From the NCBI GenBank assembly GCA_017555445.1, contig JAFZGK010000041.1, forward strand, positions 1-11,542: 11,542 nucleotides of DNA, given 5' to 3'. The notes under the pieces were generated by a model. The model saw only the letters and a program-made list of their open reading frames with translations. It did no database searches and was not told where the DNA came from. Positions 1-4,505 of this stretch are shown piece by piece. The first letter of the stretch is position 1. The number at the start of each line of letters is the position of its first letter. Both the position numbers and the translations under genes were made by a program. This stretch comes from Bacteroidales bacterium (GTDB taxonomy: Bacteria; Bacteroidota; Bacteroidia; Bacteroidales; UBA932).

Positions 1-1
1 A

Positions 2-1630
2 TTCCTTTCTCGCCAGGAGGCCATGAATGGTTATATGAGGCCTTATCATGCTGCCGCTCAGGCTGGTGCCGGAAGCTATATGAGCTCTTTCAATGAGTTC
101 GAGGGTATTCCTGCTTCGATGAACACATGGCTTCTTGATGATGTCCTCCGCAAGAGCTGGGGCTTCGATGGTTTCGTGGTTTCAGATGCGACAGCTGTTG
201 TAGAGCAGGTGAATCATGGCATCGGAGATCTTCAGGAGGTGTCTGCAAGATCTCTTGAGGCTGGTCTTGATATGGATATGAACAGCGACGGTTTTGTGGG
301 TACATTCATGAAGTCTCTCGAGGAAGGTCGTATTTCAGAGGCTGATATTGACAGGGCATGCCGCAGAATCCTTGAGGCGAAGTACAAGCTTGGACTTTTT
401 GAAGATCCGTTCAAGTATCTGGATGAAGAAAGATATGCTTCCCAGGTGTATACAGCCGAAAATCGTGCCTTTGCGCGTGAGGCTGCACATGAGTCTCTCG
501 TGCTTCTGAAGAATGACGGTGTGCTTCCGCTTTCGAAGAATACGAAGGTGGCTGTCGTCGGTCCTATGGCTGACGACCCTGCCGTGATGACAGGAACCTG
601 GGCTATGACAAGTCACGGAAATGAGAGTGTCACTCTGCTCGATGGTATCCGTAATGCAGCTGCTGGAAAAGTGACTTATTCGGAAGGCAGCTGGGTGTTT
701 ATGGACAAGGATATGGAGGAGACTGTAAAGTATGGTCTTTACAAATCGTTCGTACCTGGCTTCCAGGCGCCTCCTCTCCATACCGTGCCTCAGTCGCGTC
801 TTGTTGCAGAGGCTGTTGCGGCTGCTCAGTCTGCTGACGTTGTCATTGCCTGTGTAGGTGAGTCTCAGAATATGAACGGTGAGGGTGCTTCGCGAACAGA
901 AATAGGTCTGCCTGATGCTCAGATGGAGCTGTTGAAGGCACTTAAGAAGACAGGCAAGCCGGTTGTCATGGTGCTTGTAACCGGCCGTCCTCTCACCCTT
1001 GAATGGGAGAATGAGGAAATGGATGCCATACTCAATGTATGGTCACCTGGTTCCGAGGGAGGAAATGCTGTGGCTGATGTGCTTTTCGGCGATGTCAATC
1101 CTTCTGCAAAGCTTACCATGAGCTTCCCGCGTTCTGTAGGTCAGCTTCCGCTTTATTATAATCACAAGAATACCGGTCGTCCTCATCCTGAATATGATGA
1201 GTACAAGAAATTTACAAGCTGCTATCTTGATGAGGTCAATGGCCCTCTCTATCCTTTCGGCTATGGTCTCAGCTACACTTCCTTCGAGTATTCTGAGCCG
1301 GTACTTTCTGCTTCGGAAATGTCTTTGAATGGAACTGTGACAGCTTCTGTGACGGTTACCAATACAGGTGCTGTGGACGGATCGGAGATTGTCCAGCTTT
1401 ATATCCATGACATCTATGCGACATCGACCCGTCCGGTGAAGGAACTTCGCGCATTCCGTAAGGTTCACATTCCTGCAGGGGAGTCTGTGACAGTGGATTT
1501 CGAACTTTCTGCAGATGACCTCTCGTATTACAACCACTCTTTGGAATGGGTATGCGAACCTGGTGATTTTGAAATAATGACTGGTCCGAACAGCCGCGAT
1601 CTCAAGTCAGTGACTTTGAGCGTGAGGTAA
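2..1630 (+). CDS. bglX: Beta-glucosidase, glycoside hydrolase family 3 (BglX type), 5' end cut off by the window
   Basis: Hydrolyses terminal beta-D-glucosyl residues of oligosaccharides; BglX enzymes are usually periplasmic. The frame stays open from base 2 through the first ATG (23), and the residues before that ATG continue the family's alignment, so the true start lies upstream. About 542 residues are visible of a usual 750-780; the signal peptide and most of the N-terminal barrel are missing. Seen in order: the end of the GH3 N-terminal domain with FVVSDA, whose Asp (185-187) is the nucleophile; the C-terminal alpha/beta domain with GESQNMNGEGASRT, where Glu 881-883 is the likely acid/base by analogy to E. 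coli BglX; and a fibronectin-III-like domain (about 1330-1600; NTGAVDGSEIVQLYI, KELRAFRK). The nucleophile motif reads SDA rather than the common SDW. The gene converges on the next one with 8 bp between stop codons. Family call is firm; substrate preference is not shown. Confidence 0.93.
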   Translation, partial: FLSRQEAMNGYMRPYHAAAQAGAGSYMSSFNEFEGIPASMNTWLLDDVLRKSWGFDGFVVSDATAVVEQVNHGIGDLQEVSARSLEAGLDMDMNSDGFVGTFMKSLEEGRISEADIDRACRRILEAKYKLGLFEDPFKYLDEERYASQVYTAENRAFAREAAHESLVLLKNDGVLPLSKNTKVAVVGPMADDPAVMTGTWAMTSHGNESVTLLDGIRNAAAGKVTYSEGSWVFMDKDMEETVKYGLYKSFVPGFQAPPLHTVPQSRLVAEAVAAAQSADVVIACVGESQNMNGEGASRTEIGLPDAQMELLKALKKTGKPVVMVLVTGRPLTLEWENEEMDAILNVWSPGSEGGNAVADVLFGDVNPSAKLTMSFPRSVGQLPLYYNHKNTGRPHPEYDEYKKFTSCYLDEVNGPLYPFGYGLSYTSFEYSEPVLSASEMSLNGTVTASVTVTNTGAVDGSEIVQLYIHDIYATSTRPVKELRAFRKVHIPAGESVTVDFELSADDLSYYNHSLEWVCEPGDFEIMTGPNSRDLKSVTLSVR

Positions 1631-1638
1631 TGGGCAGT

Positions 1639-2769
1639 TTACTTGATGACAGCTGTCACGCTTGATGGCTTGTCAGTATGAAATTTCAGGACGGATGGTG
1701 TCTTTGTGAGGCCTCCGTCCTTTTCTATTCTGAATACTTGAATCGACTGGTCGTCCCTGCATGCTACAAGCAGGAGGCTTCCGTCCGGTGTTATCATGAA
1801 GTTACGAGGGTGACGGTCTGTATGAGCGTAACCCTCCTTTGTGAGCTTGCCGTCCGGATTGATGCTGAAGATTGCAATTCCGTCATTTTCAAGGCGATGA
1901 GATGTGTAAAGATATTTGCCGTCCGGATGCATGTGGATGTCCGCGCTGCCTCCGGCATTTACCTCATCCGCCTGGATTTCCTGAATCAGGGTGAATTCAG
2001 GCGTCTTTCCGCTCTTGTCGATGTCATAGACAAGAACATTTCCGGAGAGCTCGGCGATGCAGTAGAACTTGTCTCCTGCAGTGTTGAACTCCATGTGTCT
2101 CGGTCCGCTTCCTGCAGGGCAGTCGATTGATCCGACTGGGGCAAGAGGCATGTTTTCCTTAGGATTTTTTGCGGAAATGATCCAGATTTTGTCAGCGCCC
2201 AGGTCTGAGGCAAGGATCCATTTGTCCTCTGCATTCGGTATGAGTCTGATCTGGTGTATATGTGAGCTTTCCTGTCTTGCTTTGTTCGGGCCGCTGCCCT
2301 GGAAGGTCAGCTGCTGGCTGATGTCTCCGACGCTTCCGTCTGCAAGAACAGGGAATACGCTTATTGAGCCGCCGCTGTAGTCGGCAGTCATCATGTAGCC
2401 GTCATGCATCAGCACGAAACATGGGTCTGCGCCTGTCTGTCTTTTTTCGGCTGTAACCTTCGTATTGAAAGAATATACTCCCGAACCGTCACCTGTCTCG
2501 CTTACTGAATAAACATTCAGGCCATCAGGGCTTGCAAAGCCAAGGCAGTATGAGCCGTTCTGAGCCTTGAATGTCGTCTTGTGAGTGAATTCCAGCGACT
2601 CTGTGTCAAAAGAATACTCATAAATATTCTCGCCATATGTTCCAATGGCAAGATCAATCTTTTCTGTGTCATCACCCTGTCCGTCAAGCACTGTAAACAA
2701 TCCGAATGCTCCCAAAACTATCGCACCCGCGCCGCAAACCCACGGCACAATCCCCATACCTTTTCTCAT
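1639..2769 (-). CDS. Lactonase-family seven-bladed beta-propeller protein (6-phosphogluconolactonase-like), membrane anchored
   Basis: 376 residues. Residues 7-27 form a hydrophobic segment (signal anchor or uncleaved signal; no clear lipobox), so the propeller is probably periplasmic. The rest shows lactonase-family repeats (Pgl/YbhE type, PF10282): GSGPRHMEFNTAGDKFY (220-236), SADIHMHPDGKYLYTSHR (275-292), HPRNFMITPDGSLLLVACRD (320-339) and a C-terminal blade with IQVFRIEKDGGL. In this family the His and Arg of the PRH and PRNF motifs line the putative active site. Cytosolic members hydrolyse 6-phosphogluconolactone; an exported one may use another lactone or be purely structural, so no symbol is given. 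The start at 2769 is preceded by AGGAAGG, which lies in the last codons of the HNH gene; the two genes share an ATGA overlap, suggesting translational coupling. An alternative Met lies four codons downstream. Base composition is near 50% G+C, unlike the HNH gene. Confidence 0.88.
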   Translation of the reverse strand: MRKGMGIVPWVCGAGAIVLGAFGLFTVLDGQGDDTEKIDLAIGTYGENIYEYSFDTESLEFTHKTTFKAQNGSYCLGFASPDGLNVYSVSETGDGSGVYSFNTKVTAEKRQTGADPCFVLMHDGYMMTADYSGGSISVFPVLADGSVGDISQQLTFQGSGPNKARQESSHIHQIRLIPNAEDKWILASDLGADKIWIISAKNPKENMPLAPVGSIDCPAGSGPRHMEFNTAGDKFYCIAELSGNVLVYDIDKSGKTPEFTLIQEIQADEVNAGGSADIHMHPDGKYLYTSHRLENDGIAIFSINPDGKLTKEGYAHTDRHPRNFMITPDGSLLLVACRDDQSIQVFRIEKDGGLTKTPSVLKFHTDKPSSVTAVIK

Positions 2770-3239
2770 ACCTTCCTGCTTTTGTTGTTTTTACCTCTAT
2801 AACTATCTGTTAATGCATGACAATTTGGACATAATAGCTGTAAGTTTTCTAATCTATTATCTCGATTGTCTCCGTTGATGTGATGTAATTCCAATGGAAT
2901 CTGTTTATCCTGCCATGTTTTGAGTCCGCAGCATTCACAAATATGACTCTTTAATCCTTCGTTCAATAATCTATTCTTTAGTTTATATGATTGGAACGTG
3001 GATTCTTTTACCAGAATTTTATCTATCGAAATTGCAGGATTAGGCTTGAAATTTAATCCTACATTCCATCCTTGTCCTCTGAAATGTCGGGTATCTAAAT
3101 TATATTTATCAATGGCGTTGTGCATTAACTTGTAATTACCGCCACTTGGCCTTAAACCAAGGTGTCTGCACATTCCAGCAATACTGAATGAATGTGCTAC
3201 AGCATCCTTGAAGTCCTCTATTGTTCTTTTAGATCCCAC
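2766..3239 (-). CDS. Free-standing HNH endonuclease, possible homing partner of the tRNA-Leu intron
   Basis: 157 residues, GTG start. An in-frame TAA lies two codons upstream, so no longer start exists. The N-terminal part (about 5-60; SIAGMCRHLGLRPSGGNYK, then DTRHFRGQGWN) looks like the helix-turn-helix-like DNA-binding region common in small HNH proteins. The C-terminal part is a zinc-ribbon HNH nuclease: C101xxC104, ELHHINGD (H119/H120), N132 in RLENLQLL, C137xxC140 and H141. All expected metal and catalytic residues are present, so it appears intact. Sampled 60-base lines are about 28-33% G+C against about 53% in a sampled line of the lactonase gene, a strong sign of separate origin. It is divergent from the intron-containing tRNA-Leu gene, 107 bp away, and overlaps the lactonase start by 4 bp. 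Homing or intron mobility is inference; HNH proteins of this kind also occur without introns. Confidence 0.9.
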   Translation of the reverse strand: MGSKRTIEDFKDAVAHSFSIAGMCRHLGLRPSGGNYKLMHNAIDKYNLDTRHFRGQGWNVGLNFKPNPAISIDKILVKESTFQSYKLKNRLLNEGLKSHICECCGLKTWQDKQIPLELHHINGDNRDNRLENLQLLCPNCHALTDSYRGKNNKSRKV

Positions 3240-3256
3240 TGATTACATCAATTTTT

Positions 3257-3264
3257 CAAATATA
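3257..3264 (-). promoter_or_regulatory. Candidate -7 promoter element for the HNH gene
   Basis: On the minus strand this reads TATATTTG, matching the Bacteroidetes -7 consensus TAnnTTTG. It lies 17 bases upstream of the GTG start, giving a leader of only about 10 nt. No clear -33 TTTG is visible at the usual spacing. Confidence 0.45.
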
Positions 3265-3328
3265 CTGATTGTTTCTGTATATAGAACCACATTTTAAGTT
3301 GTAGAATGGTATTTTCGGAAATTTAGAC

Positions 3329-3336
3329 TATCTTTG
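3329..3336 (+). promoter_or_regulatory. Candidate -7 promoter element for the tRNA-Leu gene
   Basis: TATCTTTG matches TAnnTTTG, with transcription expected to begin a few bases before the tRNA 5' end at 3347. The preceding bases (TTTTCGGAAAT at about 3312-3322) resemble those before the promoter at 4149 (TTTCCGAAAT). A proper -33 TTTG is not convincing. Confidence 0.6.
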
Positions 3337-3346
3337 CGCACGGATT

Positions 3347-3695
3347 GCCTTGGTGGTGGAATAGGTAGACACGCGGGACTTTGAAGGGTGGCAACGAAAT
3401 GCCGCCGCATAAGAGTGCCTCAAAGGAAACTTTGAGAGTAGAACTCCCCTAACAAACAGAAACCTCGCTTATAGAAATATAGGCTTTGGCGATGGCTCAC
3501 TAAGTTCAACATCAAGTTGATAAATGGCGTAGAGACTATACAGGGAGGGCCTAAACACGAAAGTGCATGGTCAAGAAATAGTCCAGACTACAACGGCTTA
3601 CCATTTCGGATGGAGTCGGCTTGTGTAAAAGCAAGAGTAGCAAGAAAATCCCGTGGACAGCAATGTCCGTACGGGTTCGATTCCCGTCCGAGGCA
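3347..3695 (+). tRNA. tRNA-Leu(UAA), interrupted by a group I intron in the anticodon
   Basis: Exons are 3347-3381 (35 nt) and 3645-3695 (51 nt), giving an 86-nt mature tRNA. The acceptor stem GCCTTGG pairs with CCGAGGC (one G-U), with discriminator A at 3695. The D arm has GTG/CAC around a GG-containing loop. The anticodon stem CGGGA/TCCCG encloses a seven-base loop CTTAAAA once the exons are joined, so the anticodon is UAA. A long variable arm (GGACA/TGTCC with loop GCAA) marks a class II tRNA, and the T arm is ACGGG-TTCGATT-CCCGT. The 3' CCA is not encoded (CAT follows). The intron lies between U34 and A35. The gene is followed at once by a terminator, so it looks monocistronic. An annotation program that does not allow group I introns would probably miss it or call two halves. 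Confidence 0.95.
3382..3644 (+). ncRNA. Group I self-splicing intron in tRNA-Leu(UAA), 263 nt, no internal ORF
   Basis: The intron can be folded by eye into the group I plan. P1 pairs exon ACTT (3378-3381) with GAGT (3413-3416), placing the required U-G pair (T3381 with G3413) at the 5' splice site; a seven-pair hairpin (3387-3406) extends P1. P2 is CTCAAAG-GAAA-CTTTGAG (3419-3436). P3 pairs 3444-3448 with 3543-3547. P5 is 3467-3484 with a GAAA loop, and P6 is 3506-3520. P7 pairs GACTA (3534-3538) with TAGTC (3579-3583) inside AAGAAATAGTCC, the typical P7 3' strand. P8 is 3548-3572 with a GAAA loop. P9 hairpins lie at 3601-3613 and 3619-3632, and the terminal omega G is 3644. P4 was not assigned. 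Such introns splice by two guanosine-initiated transesterifications. The ordered set of pairings makes the identification firm; self-splicing without protein is inferred. Confidence 0.92.
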
Positions 3696-3699
3696 CATC

Positions 3700-3735
3700 A
3701 ATCGTCCTTCTAGACTTCTAGGAGGACGATTTTTT
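3700..3735 (+). terminator. Rho-independent terminator of the tRNA-Leu transcript
   Basis: A 14-bp stem with one G-U pair (AATCGTCCTTCTAG with CTAGGAGGACGATT), loop ACTT, runs directly into six T residues (3730-3735). It begins four bases after the tRNA 3' end. Confidence 0.93.
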
Positions 3736-3748
3736 GTTGTATAAATCC

Positions 3749-3882
3749 GGTAATGTGGAGGTGATGGAGGAGGACTCCGTTCAGCTTCGCTTCACTCCGG
3801 CCCTCCCACGACTTTGTCGCGGGCCCCTCCCTCTATACGTGTCCGAGGGTGGACATGCCTCCTCCATCATCTCCACCTCACC
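3749..3882 (+). repeat. Long imperfect inverted repeat, candidate MITE or structured RNA
   Basis: Arms 3755-3773 (GTGGAGGTGATGGAGGAGG) and 3858-3876 match as reverse complements at 18 of 19 positions, and the single difference is a G-U pair in a plus-strand RNA. GGT (3749-3751) and ACC (3880-3882) extend the arms past a three-base mismatch. The 84-base interior holds smaller hairpins: CGAC-TTT-GTCG flanked by CCC/GGG, and TGTCC-GAGGGT-GGACA. No flanking target-site duplication and no convincing ORF are seen. It starts just after the tRNA-Leu terminator. It could be a miniature inverted-repeat element, an intergenic palindromic repeat or a small RNA; the sequence does not decide. Confidence 0.6.
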
Positions 3883-4130
3883 TTCTTGTGCTTCAAGCAC
3901 CTGACAAAAAAAGTCAGGTACGAAATACATAATAATTCAGATACTGATGTCTTGTTCTCGCCAACGAAATTGGTCTCCGATTGGCGAGAGGGCGCCAATA
4001 TGCACAAACTGTAAGGAATATCGCCTTTGTCGTCAATGAACAGCCCTATCCGTTGGCGACACCCTCCAAAACCTTTGCGACAACGAACTAGCAGCCTTTC
4101 CGACACCATATTCCAAAATCATAAAACGAC
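3883..4130. other. Gene-free stretch with several short inverted repeats
   Basis: No convincing gene was found. Two adjacent hairpins occur: GTGCT-TCA-AGCAC (3888-3900) and ACCTGAC-(A)7-GTCAGGT (3899-3919). The hexamer TTGGCG appears four times in alternating orientation (minus 3959-3964, plus 3981-3986, minus 3993-3998, plus 4053-4058); the first two form 8-bp arms, CTCGCCAA/TTGGCGAG, over 3957-3988. Short reading frames here lack family signatures, start signals or biased composition. It may be a decayed mobile element or repeat array. Confidence 0.4.
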
Positions 4131-4148
4131 TCATTTCCGAAATCTGAT

Positions 4149-4156
4149 TATCTTTG
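4149..4156 (+). promoter_or_regulatory. Candidate -7 promoter element for the TSCPD gene
   Basis: TATCTTTG matches TAnnTTTG and lies 19 bases before the ATG at 4176. The ten bases TATCTTTGCG are identical to those in the tRNA-Leu promoter at 3329. No clear -33 element is present. Confidence 0.55.
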
Positions 4157-4175
4157 CGGATATAAAAAGACAGAT

Positions 4176-4457
4176 ATGAAAATAGTTAAGGATACATTCA
4201 ACTGCGGTGTCAGATACATTGCTGCAGAGACTGAGGGCGTATGTTCTTACGCCATCGAACTGAAGATTTTCGGTGATGAGATTCTTGATGTGACTTATTA
4301 CGGCGGATGCAACGGCAATCTCAAAGGCATCGCGGCGTTGGCTAAGGGTCATAAGATCTCGGATGTTCAGCGGAGGCTTTCCGGCATCACCTGCGGAAAC
4401 AAGAAGACATCCTGTCCGGATCAGCTTGCGCAGCTTCTGCAAGCGATTCAGCAGTAG
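4176..4457 (+). CDS. Small TSCPD-domain protein (TIGR03905-like)
   Basis: 93 residues, no signal peptide or membrane segment, so probably cytoplasmic. It matches from memory the stand-alone TSCPD family (TIGR03905): the name-giving TSCPDQLA is at 78-85, YYGGCNGNLKGIAAL at 41-55 and the segment ITCGNKK just before. Five cysteines (C10, C23, C45, C73, C80) suggest metal binding or redox activity, as expected for the domain that also occurs at the C terminus of some ribonucleotide reductases. The function of the stand-alone form is not established to my knowledge. The length is usual for the family. It has its own candidate promoter and lies 48 bp before the calcium ATPase gene on the same strand; the two could be partly cotranscribed, but a functional link is not shown. 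Confidence 0.87.
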   Translation: MKIVKDTFNCGVRYIAAETEGVCSYAIELKIFGDEILDVTYYGGCNGNLKGIAALAKGHKISDVQRRLSGITCGNKKTSCPDQLAQLLQAIQQ

Positions 4458-4472
4458 GTGCATGAAGCGGAT

Positions 4473-4480
4473 TATATTTG
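4473..4480 (+). promoter_or_regulatory. Candidate -7 promoter element for the calcium ATPase gene
   Basis: TATATTTG matches TAnnTTTG and lies 25 bases before the ATG at 4506; AAGGAA (4490-4495) then serves as a weak ribosome-binding site. No -33 TTTG is visible, so cotranscription from the upstream gene remains possible. Confidence 0.4.
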
Positions 4481-4505
4481 TCTATACTAAGGAATCGATA
4501 AACTA

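Noticed and set aside
335..781. A 148-codon minus-strand reading frame within the GH3 gene.
   Set aside because: It is antisense to a well-conserved glycosidase domain and has no recognisable motif, so it is a shadow frame.
1647..1658. Perfect 12-bp palindrome TGACAGCTGTCA near the convergent gene ends, considered as a terminator or operator.
   Set aside because: It lies inside the lactonase coding region, has no loop and no T run, and is short enough to arise by chance.
3517..3744. A 75-codon plus-strand reading frame running from the intron through the 3' tRNA exon and terminator.
   Set aside because: It overlaps the group I core, the tRNA exon and the terminator, and its translation has no family signature; it is a by-product of structured RNA sequence.
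3867..3919. The hairpins at 3888-3919 considered as an integron attC-like or CRISPR-like repeat.
   Set aside because: There are no repeated units with regular spacers and no integrase or cas gene nearby; only isolated hairpins are seen.
3867..4109. An 80-codon minus-strand reading frame, and a 66-codon plus-strand frame at 3814-4014, in the tRNA downstream region.
   Set aside because: Both run through inverted repeats, lack promoters or recognisable domains, and overlap each other; neither can be supported as a gene, though copies in related genomes would change this.
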